Shown: positions 32,490 through 42,408, counted from the first letter of the stretch. The stretch: 64,000 nt of DNA from Noviherbaspirillum sedimenti (GCF_003590835.1 NZ_QYUQ01000002.1:1302001-1366000); one strand, 5' to 3'. A program made the numbers and translations. The notes: a model not told the origin generated them from the sequence alone.

Positions 32490-33050
32490 ATGAGCATACC
32501 GCCAGCGATCGATTACGAAAACATTTTTTTGCGTTCCCCAGTAGGCATGTGCGTCAGCCAGAATCGCATCATCCAGGCCTGCAATGACGCCCTGGCCAAA
32601 ATGTTCGGTTATGCACGCGCCGAGCTGACCGGCAAATCCCTGCTGGTACTCTACCCTACTCCGGACGAATTCGAACGCACCGGCGCCCGCATCATTCCCA
32701 TCATGAACAGCAAGGGCTGCTATTCCGACGAGCGCATCATGAAGCGCGCCAACCAGGAACTGTTCTGGTGCCATGTGAATGGCCGCGCACTGGTGCCGAA
32801 CGACCCGCACGCAGCCGGCATCTGGACATTCGAGGATTTGAGCGCCAGGCGTCCCGTCACGGCGGAACTGACCCCGCGCGAACGGGAAATCGCCGCGCTG
32901 CTGGTCGAAGGCAAGACCAGCAAGCTGATCGCCCGCCAGATCGGCCTGAGTCCGCGCACCGTGGAAATGCATCGTGCCAAGCTGATGCGCAAATTCTCCG
33001 CCGCCACCTCCAGCGAACTGGTGCACCGGCTGGTGGGTGTAGCAAATTAG
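32490..33050 (+). CDS. PAS-LuxR type transcriptional regulator
   Basis: 186 residues. An N-terminal PAS domain (about 8-115; NIFLRSPVGMCVSQ, NDALAKMFGYARAELTGKS) is joined to a LuxR helix-turn-helix (about 123-186; LTPREREIAALLVEGKTSKLIARQIGLS with RTVEMHRAKLMRK). There is no receiver domain, so the signal is probably sensed by the PAS domain itself. It is divergent from scoAB and may regulate it. Its TAG stop overlaps the stop of the thioesterase gene on the other strand by four bases. Confidence 0.88.
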   Translation: MSIPPAIDYENIFLRSPVGMCVSQNRIIQACNDALAKMFGYARAELTGKSLLVLYPTPDEFERTGARIIPIMNSKGCYSDERIMKRANQELFWCHVNGRALVPNDPHAAGIWTFEDLSARRPVTAELTPREREIAALLVEGKTSKLIARQIGLSPRTVEMHRAKLMRKFSAATSSELVHRLVGVAN

Positions 33051-33451
33051 GTGCCGATCAGCGCGCGCACGGATGCCGGTATCGGCACCGACTTTTCCTC
33101 AGCATAATTCACCCAGACCACTTTGGCGCCGCCTTCGGCGACCAGCAGATCCGGTTGATCCGTGCGGCGGATTTCCACCATGGTGTCGAAACTGGAGCGT
33201 CCGGGCGGCCCGGCAAAGGTGCGCACCTCCACCGCTCCGGGATATTTCAACTGGCGCAGGAAACTGCACTGCGCATTGACGATTACCGGGCCTTCGCCGC
33301 CGCCCACCATCGCCAGTCCGTTTTCCTCCAGCCATTCGATCCGCGCCTGCTCCATGAAGCGGAAAAACACCGTATTGTTGACATGCCCGAACGCATCCAT
33401 GTCGCCCCAGCGTATAGGCATGCATGCCGTATGCACCAGCTTTTTATCCAT
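33047..33451 (-). CDS. Hotdog-fold acyl-CoA thioesterase
   Basis: 134 residues, the usual size of 4-hydroxybenzoyl-CoA thioesterase-like proteins. The catalytic Asp is D17 in WGDMDAFGHVNN. FFRFMEQARIEWL is the long hotdog helix. It hydrolyses acyl-CoA thioesters; the acyl group is unknown. It may be in an operon with the SDR gene 49 bp upstream. Confidence 0.9.
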   Translation of the reverse strand: MDKKLVHTACMPIRWGDMDAFGHVNNTVFFRFMEQARIEWLEENGLAMVGGGEGPVIVNAQCSFLRQLKYPGAVEVRTFAGPPGRSSFDTMVEIRRTDQPDLLVAEGGAKVVWVNYAEEKSVPIPASVRALIGT

Positions 33452-33500
33452 AATCCCCCTGATTAATTCCCCTGATTACCTGATCCTTGCCGCTGCGCGG

Positions 33501-34277
33501 CTATTGCAAGCTCATGCCGTCATCGGCGGCAATGATCGCACCGTTGATGAATTGCGAGTCCTCGGAAGCCAGCAGCAGCAACAGGCCATCGAGGTAGGCC
33601 GGCTGGCCAACCCGCTTGCGGGGCAGCATGTCGAGCATCTTGTGTCCCGCATCGCTGGCATAGAATTCGGCATTGAGCTCGGTGCCGACATAGCCGGGGC
33701 AGATGGCGTTGACATTGATGCCGTAGCGCCCCCATTCAACCGCCATGGCCTTGGTCATATGAACCAGGGCGGCCTTGCTCATGCTATAGATGCCGATCTG
33801 CGGTATCACGCGCAAAGCTGCGACGGAGGCGATGTTGATGATGCGGTGCTGGTGTTGCGGATCGCCCTTGGCGCGGGCAATCATGCGCTTGGCCACCTCT
33901 TGCGCGACGAAAAAGGCGCCGCGCTGGTTGGTATCCATCACGAAAGCATACTCCTCCGGCGTCACATCGGCCAGTTGCTGGCTGCTCGCCACGCCCGAAT
34001 TATTGACCAGGATATCGATCGGTCCGGCTTCGGTTTCCGCGTGCGCGATCGCCGACTTGATGCTGCCGTAATCGGTCACATCCAGCATGACCACGTAGGC
34101 CGCCCCACCCTCGGCCTCGATTTCCGCGCGCAATTCCTTCAGGCGCTCGACCCGGCGCGACGCCAGCACGACCTGCGCCCCGGCGCGGGCCAGGATCTTG
34201 GCAAAGCGCGTACCGAGCCCGCTGGAAGCGCCGGTCACCAATGCGACCTTGCCTTCGAAATTCATCTCCACGCCCAT
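33501..34277 (-). CDS. Short-chain dehydrogenase/reductase
   Basis: 258 residues. Rossmann motif TGASSGLG (15-22), NNSG in place of NNAG, catalytic Ser in IASVAALR and YSMSK (Tyr-x3-Lys), and the ICPGYVGTEL segment. After the glycine motif VLASRRVERL suggests NADP(H) preference (Arg pair). AGGAG precedes the ATG. The substrate is not clear; it sits with acyl-CoA genes. Confidence 0.9.
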   Translation of the reverse strand: MGVEMNFEGKVALVTGASSGLGTRFAKILARAGAQVVLASRRVERLKELRAEIEAEGGAAYVVMLDVTDYGSIKSAIAHAETEAGPIDILVNNSGVASSQQLADVTPEEYAFVMDTNQRGAFFVAQEVAKRMIARAKGDPQHQHRIINIASVAALRVIPQIGIYSMSKAALVHMTKAMAVEWGRYGINVNAICPGYVGTELNAEFYASDAGHKMLDMLPRKRVGQPAYLDGLLLLLASEDSQFINGAIIAADDGMSLQ

Positions 34278-34421
34278 AGTGACTCCTGCTCTTTGCCGGG
34301 TGCAAAAACGCTATCATTACATGAAAGTGCATATATCGAATCACGCAATCTGGCATTCTCCTGCAAAATCCCGGACAATCGCCAGCGCCGTTAAATAATT
34401 TTAATTTATGTTGGAGAGGCA

Positions 34422-36104
34422 ATGACGCAAACGACGAATCAGGATCTGGTGGCGCAATACGGTCCGCGCGAAGCAATGGAATACGATGTGGTGGTGGTCG
34501 GCGGAGGACCTGCCGGCCTGGCGGCGGCCATCCGCCTCAAACAGCTTGCTGCGGAAAAGGGCAAGGATGTCTCGGTGTGCGTCCTGGAAAAAGGCGGCGA
34601 ACTCGGCGCCCACATCCTTTCCGGCGCCGTCATGGACCCCATCGCCATGGCCGAGCTCTTCCCCGACTGGCAGGAACGCGGCGCGCCCCTGAACACCCCC
34701 GTCACCGAAGACCGCTTTCTCTTCCTGTCGGAAAACAAGGCCTTCAAGACGCCCAACTGGCTCTTGCCCGCCTGCTTCCAGAACCATGGCAATTACGTCA
34801 TTTCCCTGGCCAATGTGGTGCGCTGGCTGGGCCAGCAGGCAGAAAGCCTGGGCGTGGAAATCTTCCCGGGCTTTCCGGCGGCCGAAATCCTCTACAACGA
34901 CGACGGTTCCGTCAAGGGCGTTGCCACCGGCAACATGGGCGTGGACCGTGAAGGCAAGCCCACGGCAGCTTTTCAGCTTGGCATGGAATTGCATGCCAAA
35001 TACACCCTGTTTGCCGAAGGCGCACGCGGCCACCTCGGCAAGCAATTGATGGCCAGGTATGACCTGAACCAGGGCAAGGATCCGCAAACCTATGGCATCG
35101 GCATCAAGGAATTGTGGGAAATCGATCCCCAACTGCACCAGCCTGGCCTGGTGATCCATACCGCCGGCTGGCCGCTGGACAATGCCACCTATGGCGGGTC
35201 GTTTTTGTACCACCTGGAAAACAACCAGGTCGCGGTCGGCTATGTGGTGGGGCTGGCGTATGAAAACCCGTATCTCTCGCCCTTCGAGGAATTCCAGCGC
35301 TACAAGACCCATCCGGCAATCCGCAAATTCTTTGAGGGCGGCAAGCGCCTGTCCTATGGCGCCCGGGCGATTACCGCCGGCGGCCTGCAATCGCTGCCCA
35401 AACTGGTCTTCCCGGGCGGCGCCCTGATCGGCTGCGATGCCGGTTTCTTGAATGCCAGCCGCATCAAGGGCAGCCATGCCGCCATGAAGACCGGCATGCT
35501 GGCGGCCGACGCCGCGTTCGAAGCGCTGGGCGAGCAGCGCCAGCATGACGAACTGACGGCCTACCCGCAGGCATTCGAGCACTCCTGGCTGCATGCAGAG
35601 CTGCACAAGGCGCGCAACTTCAAGCCGGCCATGGGCAAGGGCCTGGTCACCGGCACGCTGCTGGTGGGCATCGACCAGGTCGTGTTTGGCGGCAAGGCGC
35701 CGTGGACCTTGCATCACACCCATGCCGACCATGAAACGCTCAAGCCAGCGTCGGAATGTCAGCCGATTACCTATCCGAAGCCGGATGGCAAGCTGACCTT
35801 CGACCGCCTGTCGTCGGTCTTCATTTCCAACACCAACCATGCCGAAGACCAGCCGGTCCACCTGACGCTCAGGAACGATGCAGTGCCGGTGAATGTGAAC
35901 CTGGCGACCTATGCGGGGCCGGAAGCGCGCTATTGCCCGGCGGGGGTGTATGAGTTCGTCAAGACCGAAGAAGGGAAAGACCGCCTGCAGATCAATGCGC
36001 AGAATTGCGTGCACTGCAAGACCTGCGACATCAAGGATCCGACCCAAAACATCGTCTGGGTGACGCCCGAAGGCGGCGGCGGGCCGAATTATCCCAATAT
36101 GTAA
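34422..36104 (+). CDS. Electron transfer flavoprotein-ubiquinone oxidoreductase
   Basis: 560 residues, full length. It passes electrons from ETF, reduced by acyl-CoA dehydrogenases, to ubiquinone at the inner membrane. FAD-binding GGGPAGLAAA is at about 27-36, GELGAHILSGAV follows, and GCDAGFLNASRIKGSH is the second conserved FAD segment. The C-terminal 4Fe-4S cluster ligands are in RYCPAGVYE and NCVHCKTCDIKDP. GGAGAGG precedes the ATG. It is a single transcription unit ended by the next terminator. Confidence 0.97.
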   Translation: MTQTTNQDLVAQYGPREAMEYDVVVVGGGPAGLAAAIRLKQLAAEKGKDVSVCVLEKGGELGAHILSGAVMDPIAMAELFPDWQERGAPLNTPVTEDRFLFLSENKAFKTPNWLLPACFQNHGNYVISLANVVRWLGQQAESLGVEIFPGFPAAEILYNDDGSVKGVATGNMGVDREGKPTAAFQLGMELHAKYTLFAEGARGHLGKQLMARYDLNQGKDPQTYGIGIKELWEIDPQLHQPGLVIHTAGWPLDNATYGGSFLYHLENNQVAVGYVVGLAYENPYLSPFEEFQRYKTHPAIRKFFEGGKRLSYGARAITAGGLQSLPKLVFPGGALIGCDAGFLNASRIKGSHAAMKTGMLAADAAFEALGEQRQHDELTAYPQAFEHSWLHAELHKARNFKPAMGKGLVTGTLLVGIDQVVFGGKAPWTLHHTHADHETLKPASECQPITYPKPDGKLTFDRLSSVFISNTNHAEDQPVHLTLRNDAVPVNVNLATYAGPEARYCPAGVYEFVKTEEGKDRLQINAQNCVHCKTCDIKDPTQNIVWVTPEGGGGPNYPNM

Positions 36105-36106
36105 AA

Positions 36107-36132
36107 AATAAAGCCGCGCAAGCGGCTTTATT
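36107..36132. terminator. Terminator after the ETF-QO gene
   Basis: AATAAAGCCGC-GCAA-GCGGCTTTATT is an eleven-base stem with a tetraloop starting two bases after the stop codon. It is symmetric enough to serve the convergent metC-like gene as well. Confidence 0.85.
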
Positions 36133-36176
36133 CAGATCGGGATCGCATCCAGTGCATCACCGCAACGCAGGGCGGC

Positions 36177-37343
36177 TTAGAGCGCCCGCAAGCCCTGCTC
36201 AAGATCCGCGATCAGGTCGTCCGGGTTCTCCAGGCCAATATTCAGGCGCACCAGCTGGCCATCATGCGGCCAGTTGCGGCGCATGGCCTGCATGCGGTAA
36301 GGCACGGCCAGGCTGTTCGAGCCGCCCCAGCTGAAACCGATCTTGAAGAGTTTCAGGCTGTCGACGAAGCGGTCGGTCTGCTCCTCGCTGTAGCGGGCAT
36401 CGAACACCACCGAAAACAATCCGCCGGCGCCGGAAAAGTCGCGCCGCCAGTTCTCATGTCCCGGACAATCCGGCAAGGCCGGATGCAGCACGCGGTCAGT
36501 CTCCGGACGGCTTTTCAGCCAGCTTGCCACTTTGAGCGCGCCGGCATCGTGCGCTTCGAAACGCAGCTTCAGGGTCGGCAAGCTGCGCAGCACCAGGTAG
36601 GCGTCGTCCATGCCAATGCCATAACCGAGTCGCATGTGGGCCGTTTCCAGCTTGCGGTGCAATGTCGTATCGCGCGTGATCAACGCACCCATCAGCACGT
36701 CCGAGCCGCCCGACTGGTACTTGGTCAGCGCCTGCATGACGATATCGACGCCGAGCTCAAAGGCGCGCAATGCAATGCCGGCCGACCAGGTGTTGTCGAG
36801 CGCCACCATCACACCCTTGTCGTGCGCGGCGCGGCAGATTGCCGGCAAATCCGGCACTTCCATCGACACCGACCCCGGCGCCTCGGTCCAGACCAGCCGC
36901 GTATTGGGCTGGATCAGGGCGGCAATGCCGGCGCCGATCAGCGGATCGTAGTAGCGCACGCTGATGCCGAAGTCGCGCGCCAGCCAGTTGCCAAGGTCAC
37001 GACTGGGACCATAGACATTCTCTGGAATCAGGACATCGTCGCCGCTTTTAAGCAGGGCGAAATCGACCAGCGCGATCGCCGCCAGGCCGCTGGGGGCCAG
37101 CACGCAATGCCTGCCATCCTCGATTTCCGCCAGCCGCGCTTCCAGCGTGAAGCTGGTGGGGGTGCCGTGCAAGCCGTAGGTGTAGGCCGACTTGTCCTGC
37201 CAGTTGCGCGAGCGCAGCGCCGCCACGTCGGCAAACACCACAGTGGAGGCGTGGTGGATCGCAGTCGGAAAGGCGGCAAAGCCGCCGGGCGCCGTGTAGT
37301 CACTATGGATCAACGCGGTCTGGGGGGATTTCGGCACGCTCAA
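36177..37343 (-). CDS. metC: Cystathionine beta-lyase-type PLP enzyme (TTG start)
   Basis: 388 residues. Cys/Met metabolism PLP family: YGLHGTPTSFTLEARLAEIE, LAPSGLAAIALVD, the PLP lysine in ALTKYQSGGSDVLMG and the C-terminal RLNIGLENPDDLIADLEQGL. It cleaves cystathionine to homocysteine, pyruvate and ammonia. The frame opens with TTG at 37341-37343, with AGGAG seven bases upstream; a GTG two codons on is the alternative and there is no early ATG. It is 29 bp downstream of nothing on its strand and stands alone before rimO. Confidence 0.9.
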   Translation of the reverse strand: MSVPKSPQTALIHSDYTAPGGFAAFPTAIHHASTVVFADVAALRSRNWQDKSAYTYGLHGTPTSFTLEARLAEIEDGRHCVLAPSGLAAIALVDFALLKSGDDVLIPENVYGPSRDLGNWLARDFGISVRYYDPLIGAGIAALIQPNTRLVWTEAPGSVSMEVPDLPAICRAAHDKGVMVALDNTWSAGIALRAFELGVDIVMQALTKYQSGGSDVLMGALITRDTTLHRKLETAHMRLGYGIGMDDAYLVLRSLPTLKLRFEAHDAGALKVASWLKSRPETDRVLHPALPDCPGHENWRRDFSGAGGLFSVVFDARYSEEQTDRFVDSLKLFKIGFSWGGSNSLAVPYRMQAMRRNWPHDGQLVRLNIGLENPDDLIADLEQGLRAL

Positions 37344-37372
37344 GCCACCTCTCCTGCAAGCTCAGAGAATAA

Positions 37373-38737
37373 TTACGCCGCCGCCCACAAATCATGCGCA
37401 TCCGCAGCGGTGATTTCCACCTCGACAAATTCGCCGACTTTCAACTGCTTATGCGGTTCGAAGGGGCGCTTCACGTACACCACGCCATCGATTTCCGGCG
37501 CATCCGCCGTCGAGCGGCCGATGCCGCCGCCGCTGGCTTCGACTTCATCGATCAGTACGCGCATGGTCTTGCCGACCTTGGCCTGCATGCGTTTTTTCGA
37601 GATTTCTTCCTGCAGCAGCATCACGCGGCCACGCCGCTCTTCGCGCACTTCTTCCGGCACCGGGTTGGCCAGCTGATTGGCGGTGGCGCCTTCCACCGGC
37701 GAATAGGCGAAGCAGCCGAGGCGGTCGATCTCGGCTTCCTTGAGGAAATCGAGCAGGTATTCGAACTCCGCTTCGGTTTCGCCCGGAAAGCCGGCGATGA
37801 AGGTCGAGCGGATGGTGAGATCCGGGCACATCTTGCGCCAGGCGGCGATGCGTTCGATATTCTTTTCGCCGCTGGCCGGGCGCTTCATGCGCTTCAACAC
37901 ATCGGGGTGGGCATGCTGCAGCGGCACGTCCAGATAAGGCAGGATGCGGCCTGCGGCCATCAGCGGGATGATTTCGTCGACGTGCGGGTATGGGTACACG
38001 TAGTGCAGGCGCACCCAGGCGCCGTACTGCGCGGCCAGTTCGCCCAGCGCGGTGACCAGCTGCGTCATGTGGGTCTTGACCGGCTTGCCGTTCCAGAAGC
38101 CCATGCGGAACTTGACGTCGACGCCGTAGGCGCTGGTGTCTTGCGAAATCACCAGCAATTCCTTGACGCCGGCCTTGAACAGGTTTTCCGCTTCCAGCAT
38201 GACATCGGCGATCGGCCGAGACACGAGGTCGCCGCGCATCGACGGGATGATGCAAAAGCTGCAGCGGTGGTTGCAGCCTTCGGAAATCTTCAGGTAGGCG
38301 AAATGCTTGGGCGTGAGTTTGACGCCCTGCGCCGGCACCAGGTCGCTGAAGGGGTCGTGCGGCTTGGGCAGGTGCAGGTGTACTGCGTTCATGACTTCGC
38401 CGAGCGCATGCGGGCCAGTGACGGCCAGCACTTTCGGATGCACCTTCTGGATGATGTCGTCGCCGGCCGCATCCTTCTTGGCGCCGAGACAGCCAGTGAC
38501 GATCACCTTGCCGTTTTCATGCAGGGCTTCGCCGATGGCGTCGAGCGATTCCTGCACGGCGGCGTCGATGAAGCCGCAGGTATTGACGATCACCAGGTCG
38601 GCGCCGTCGTAGGACTTGGCGGTGTCGTAGCCTTCGGCGCGCAGCTGCGTCAGGATCTGTTCGGAATCGACCAGCGCCTTGGGGCAGCCGAGCGAAACGA
38701 AGCCGACTTTCGGGGTTGAATTGGATGCGTTGGACAT
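37373..38737 (-). CDS. rimO: Ribosomal protein S12 methylthiotransferase RimO
   Basis: 454 residues from the ATG at 38735-38737. RimO adds a methylthio group to an Asp of ribosomal protein S12. The N-terminal MTTase domain has three cluster cysteines ([21 protein letters not shown]). The radical SAM motif CNHRCSFC is at about 155-162. A C-terminal TRAM domain ends the protein. The four residues before this ATG in the open frame are not conserved. Confidence 0.96.
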   Translation of the reverse strand: MSNASNSTPKVGFVSLGCPKALVDSEQILTQLRAEGYDTAKSYDGADLVIVNTCGFIDAAVQESLDAIGEALHENGKVIVTGCLGAKKDAAGDDIIQKVHPKVLAVTGPHALGEVMNAVHLHLPKPHDPFSDLVPAQGVKLTPKHFAYLKISEGCNHRCSFCIIPSMRGDLVSRPIADVMLEAENLFKAGVKELLVISQDTSAYGVDVKFRMGFWNGKPVKTHMTQLVTALGELAAQYGAWVRLHYVYPYPHVDEIIPLMAAGRILPYLDVPLQHAHPDVLKRMKRPASGEKNIERIAAWRKMCPDLTIRSTFIAGFPGETEAEFEYLLDFLKEAEIDRLGCFAYSPVEGATANQLANPVPEEVREERRGRVMLLQEEISKKRMQAKVGKTMRVLIDEVEASGGGIGRSTADAPEIDGVVYVKRPFEPHKQLKVGEFVEVEITAADAHDLWAAA

Positions 38738-38744
38738 AAAAATG

Positions 38745-38782
38745 GGCACAAGAGCGAATCCGCTATTGTACCCTCTTGTGCC
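38745..38782. repeat. Perfect 10-bp inverted repeat before rimO
   Basis: GGCACAAGAG (38745-38754) and CTCTTGTGCC (38773-38782) are perfect inverted arms 18 bases apart, between phaR and the rimO start. It could be a terminator without a T run for phaR or an operator for rimO. Confidence 0.6.
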
Positions 38783-38832
38783 GCGTCAATTCCGCCGCGA
38801 CGCGGTGCGCCGGGCGGAGATGGTGACTTTGT

Positions 38833-39405
38833 CTATTTATTCTCGTCTTCGCCCTTGTCGCCCGGTTGCACGAACGGAAACACGCCGACAAACAGGTTCT
38901 TGGTCTGGCTTTGCATCTGTTCCTGCATTTGCATGAACATGTTCTTGCTCTGTTCGATATAGTTACCCATGATGCCTTGCATCATCGGTCCCTGGACATT
39001 CATGAACTGGGTCCACATTTCCGGGGTAAATGGCTTGCCTTCGTAAAAGCCCTTGGAGCTTTCAGCCAGCTTGTTCTGGATATCGATGAAAGCCTGGATA
39101 TTCTTTTCCAGGTAAGTGCCCATCATGCCCTGCATGGCATGGCCGTAGTAACGGATGATCTGCGACAGCGCATCGCTGGAAAACATCGGGCTGCCGTTGG
39201 ATTCTTCTTCCAGGATGATTTGCAGCAGGATGCTGCGAGTCAAGTCTTCGTTACTCTTGGCATCGACCACGGCAAAGATTTCATTGTCGAGCACGAGTTG
39301 CTTGACGTCGCTTAAGGTGATGTAGGAACTGGTTTGCGTGTCGTACAGCCGACGGTTCGGATATTTCTTGATCAAACGTACAGAAATCTTGGGTCCGCTA
39401 GTCAT
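38833..39405 (-). CDS. phaR: PHB synthesis regulator PhaR
   Basis: 190 residues from the ATG at 39403-39405. PhaR represses phasin and its own gene, and leaves DNA when it binds PHB granules. The N-terminal DNA-binding domain begins with the family hallmark RLIKKYPNRRLYDT, followed by SSYITLSDVKQLV. The Met/Gln-rich C-terminal half (MFMQMQEQMQSQTKNLF) is typical of the PHB-accumulation domain. It lies 181 bp downstream of phaC on the same strand, in the usual phaC-phaR neighbourhood but without phaA/phaB. Confidence 0.96.
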   Translation of the reverse strand: MTSGPKISVRLIKKYPNRRLYDTQTSSYITLSDVKQLVLDNEIFAVVDAKSNEDLTRSILLQIILEEESNGSPMFSSDALSQIIRYYGHAMQGMMGTYLEKNIQAFIDIQNKLAESSKGFYEGKPFTPEMWTQFMNVQGPMMQGIMGNYIEQSKNMFMQMQEQMQSQTKNLFVGVFPFVQPGDKGEDENK

Positions 39406-39586
39406 TGAACTTCCAGTGCATTGCGTCGCAACGCTTTTCAGGCTGATGAAAGGATGGCGCGCCAAAGCGAGCCAGGGAGTAAGGCATTATATTGCGTTAA
39501 AACAAATATTTACGCAATTATGACAAAATTGTACGCCGATTGTTGCAGCACGGGGACCTGGACATGAAAATCCAGGCCCTGCCCGC

Positions 39587-41299
39587 TCAAGCCTTGGCCT
39601 TGACATAGCGGCCAGGGGCCGGTTCGATCGCCGGGTACGCGTCACTGCCATATTGCGCCGGCGCCTTGACCTTCTTGCCGGCATGCTCGGCGAGGAAGTC
39701 GGCCCACTCGCCCCACCAGCTGCCGGGCTTCTCAGTCGCGGATGCCAGCCAGGCGTCGGCATCGGTGGCCACCGTGTCGCTGACCCAGTAGTTGCGTTTT
39801 TTCTTTTCCGGCGGATTGATGACGCCGGCGATGTGGCCGGAAGCGCCCAGCACGAAACGGTTGCGCTCCGGCTTTTTCGGGTTCAGCAGGCGCGTCGAGG
39901 CGAAGGCCGATGTCCAGGGCACGATATGGTCGTCGCGCGAACCATAGATGAATGTGGGCGCATCGATGGCGCCAAGATCGACCTGCGTGCCACAAATGCT
40001 CAGGCTGCCCGGCTCCTTCATCTTGTTTTCAAGATACATGTTGCGCAGGTACCAGGCATACATCGGCCCGGCCATGTTGGTGCTGTCGGCATTCCAGTAC
40101 AACAGGTCGAACGGCGCCGGCGCCTCGCCCTTCAAGTAATTGGCCTTGACGTAATTCCAGATCAGATCGTTCGGCCGCAGGATGGAAAACGCCGACGCCA
40201 TGTCGCTGCCCTTCATCAGGCCGCCGCGACCCAGGGTCTGTTCGCGCATGCGCACGTGGCCTTCATCGATGAAAACGTCAAGCACACCGGTATCGCTGAA
40301 ATCCAGCAGCGCCGTCAGCAGGGTCAGGCTGGCGATGGGCTTTTCGCCGCGCGCAGCCATGACCGCCAGCGCGCTGGAAACCAGGGTGCCGCCAACGCAG
40401 AAGCCGAAGGCATTGATCTGCTTCTGGCCGGAGATTTCCTGCACGGTATGGATGGCTTCGATCACGCCTTGATCGACATAGTCATCCCAGGTGGTCTGCG
40501 CCATCGAGGCATCAGGATTGCGCCAGGAAATCAGGAACACGGTATGGCCCTGTTCCACCAGGTGGCGCACCACCGAGTTTTGCGGCTGCAGGTCGAGAAT
40601 GTAGTACTTGTTGATGCAGGGCGGCACCAGCAACAGCGGCTTCTGGAATACGGTGGCGGTCTGCGGACGGTACTGCAGCAACTGGAACAGCTCATTTTCG
40701 AACACCACCGCGCCTTCCGTCATGGCGAGGTTACGGCCGACTTCGAAAGCCGATTCGTCGCTCTGCGAAATGCGCCCCTTGCGCATATCGGCCAGCAAAT
40801 GACTGATGCCTTTGGTGAGGCTCTCGCCTTTGGTGTCGATGATTTTCTTATGCGCTTCCGGGTTGGTCGCAAAGAAATTGGCCGGCGACATGGCGTCGAT
40901 GGTCTGCTGTACGGCGAACTGGATACGCTGCTTGACTTTGGGGGGCGCTTGCACGGCATCGGCCATCGACTGCAGGAAACTGGCGTTGAGCAGGTAGGCT
41001 GCGGCCGTAAAGGCGTGCAGCTTGTTACCCTGCCACTCCGGGGCGGCAAAACGGTTATCCGCCAGTGCCGGCGCCTTGTCGGATGCCAGCTCCTGCCAGA
41101 GCGAAGTAAATTGCTTGAGATAATCCCCCTGCAATTGCGACGCCACGGCGGGATCGAGCTTGACTTCGGCGTCCCCTACCTTGACGGAGAAGGCGTCGAA
41201 TCCGGATTGGGCGGACTTGAACAAATCCTGGAAGGCCCCGGGATCGGCGATCTGGGTCATCCACATGGTCGGGTGCAATTGCGGCGGAAGATTATTCAT
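39587..41299 (-). CDS. phaC: Class I poly(3-hydroxyalkanoate) synthase
   Basis: 570 residues. It polymerises 3-hydroxybutyryl-CoA on the granule surface. The catalytic Cys is C301 in the lipase-like box GFCVGGT; Asp and His follow in GSRDDHIVPW and GASGHIAG. KPLLLVPPCINKYYILDL and FLISWRNPD are class I signatures. It ends 181 bp before phaR. No phaA or phaB lies next to it, so the precursor genes must be elsewhere. Confidence 0.97.
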   Translation of the reverse strand: MNNLPPQLHPTMWMTQIADPGAFQDLFKSAQSGFDAFSVKVGDAEVKLDPAVASQLQGDYLKQFTSLWQELASDKAPALADNRFAAPEWQGNKLHAFTAAAYLLNASFLQSMADAVQAPPKVKQRIQFAVQQTIDAMSPANFFATNPEAHKKIIDTKGESLTKGISHLLADMRKGRISQSDESAFEVGRNLAMTEGAVVFENELFQLLQYRPQTATVFQKPLLLVPPCINKYYILDLQPQNSVVRHLVEQGHTVFLISWRNPDASMAQTTWDDYVDQGVIEAIHTVQEISGQKQINAFGFCVGGTLVSSALAVMAARGEKPIASLTLLTALLDFSDTGVLDVFIDEGHVRMREQTLGRGGLMKGSDMASAFSILRPNDLIWNYVKANYLKGEAPAPFDLLYWNADSTNMAGPMYAWYLRNMYLENKMKEPGSLSICGTQVDLGAIDAPTFIYGSRDDHIVPWTSAFASTRLLNPKKPERNRFVLGASGHIAGVINPPEKKKRNYWVSDTVATDADAWLASATEKPGSWWGEWADFLAEHAGKKVKAPAQYGSDAYPAIEPAPGRYVKAKA

Positions 41300-41353
41300 G
41301 GCTGTCAGCGGTCTTGATTTGCGGTATCGTTGGAAACTTGACGTTTTGTTTGG

Positions 41354-41638
41354 ATGCTGCCGGACTTGCTTATGCTACTGATTGTTGCGATTGCCTGGAT
41401 TTACGTGGTGCTGATGATGTCGATTACCGAACACTCGGTGGTTGCAGGCATTATGACCTTTTTGCTGTATTGCGTGTTGCCTTTGACAATTATTTTGTAC
41501 CTGATGGCGACTCCGCAACGCCGGCGCCGTCGTCAGCCTGAAACAGCGCCCGCGCAGGCCGGCGCCACGGCGGATCTGCCGGCGGCCGCACCTGCGACTG
41601 CCACTACGGAGACGCCGGAGCAGCCGCCGGCGCGCTAG
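41354..41638 (+). CDS. Small membrane protein of unknown function
   Basis: 94 residues. Two membrane segments (about 4-22 and 31-50) are followed by an Arg cluster (TPQRRRRRQPE) and an Ala/Pro/Thr-rich tail, so the C-terminus is likely cytoplasmic. It is divergent from phaC by 54 bp. Its TAG stop shares a CTAG palindrome with the stop of pgeF on the other strand. I do not recognise the family. Confidence 0.65.
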   Translation: MLPDLLMLLIVAIAWIYVVLMMSITEHSVVAGIMTFLLYCVLPLTIILYLMATPQRRRRRQPETAPAQAGATADLPAAAPATATTETPEQPPAR

Positions 41639-42408
41639 CTTTCTAGCCAGATCAGCGAAGCCATGCGTCCGCTGGTGCGGTCGCGCCGATAAGAATAAAA
41701 CCGCGCCGCATCGGTTACCGTGCAAAAACCGCCGCCGGAGATGTTATCGATGCCCTGGCGGTGTAATACCAGTCGTGCCAAATGGCAAATATCGGCGAAA
41801 TATTTACCTGAAGCATTGATATTCGGCAAGAAAGCCGCATCGGCTTCTCCACTGACAGCCAGGAACGCCTGCCGCACTTCCTCGCCCACCTCGAAACAGG
41901 CTGGCCCGATCGCCGGGCCCAGCCAGACCAGGATCTCGCCGGCGCCCGCCGCGCGCATGGCGGCGACGGTATTTTCCAGCACGCCCGCGACCAGTCCGCG
42001 CCAGCCGGCATGGGCGGCGCCGACCACGCGCCCCCGGACGTCGCAAAACAATACGGGCAAACAATCTGCAGTCATGATTGCGCATATCGCCCCGGGGCCC
42101 ATGGCAATGCTGGCATCGGCTTCGGGCACGCCCACCACGCGGGCGGCATCCAGCACGACCGTGCCGTGCACCTGGCTTAGCCAGGCCGGCTCGGCTGGCA
42201 GCAAGGACCGCAGGAGCGCGCGATTTTGCGCCACCGCTGCAAGGTCGTCGCCGACATGGATGCCCAGATTCAGGCCGCCACCGCCGGCGCCGTCGTCATA
42301 CGGCGCCCGGCTCACGCCGCCGGCGCGCAGGGTGGACAGCGCGCCGACATTGGCAGGCATGCCCGGCCAGTCCGGGATCAGCACGGCAGGGCCTGGCTTG
42401 GCAGTCAT
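41635..42408 (-). CDS. pgeF: Peptidoglycan editing factor / laccase-domain protein (YfiH family)
   Basis: 257 residues from the ATG at 42406-42408, which overlaps the rluD stop as ATGA. The conserved metal-site motifs are visible: LSQVHGTVV (His), ADCLPVLFCD (Cys) and GAAHAGWRGL (His), then GPAIGPACFEVGEEV. PgeF removes L-Ser wrongly placed in peptidoglycan precursors; relatives act on purine nucleosides. The rluD-pgeF pair is widespread in proteobacteria. Confidence 0.93.
   Translation of the reverse strand: MTAKPGPAVLIPDWPGMPANVGALSTLRAGGVSRAPYDDGAGGGGLNLGIHVGDDLAAVAQNRALLRSLLPAEPAWLSQVHGTVVLDAARVVGVPEADASIAMGPGAICAIMTADCLPVLFCDVRGRVVGAAHAGWRGLVAGVLENTVAAMRAAGAGEILVWLGPAIGPACFEVGEEVRQAFLAVSGEADAAFLPNINASGKYFADICHLARLVLHRQGIDNISGGGFCTVTDAARFYSYRRDRTSGRMASLIWLES

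Noticed and set aside
34401..36047. 548-codon minus-strand open frame across the ETF-QO gene
   Set aside because: Mirror frame of a well-conserved gene; no recognisable protein.
39653..41317. 554-codon plus-strand open frame opposite phaC
   Set aside because: Antisense shadow; phaC motifs and start are unambiguous on the other strand.
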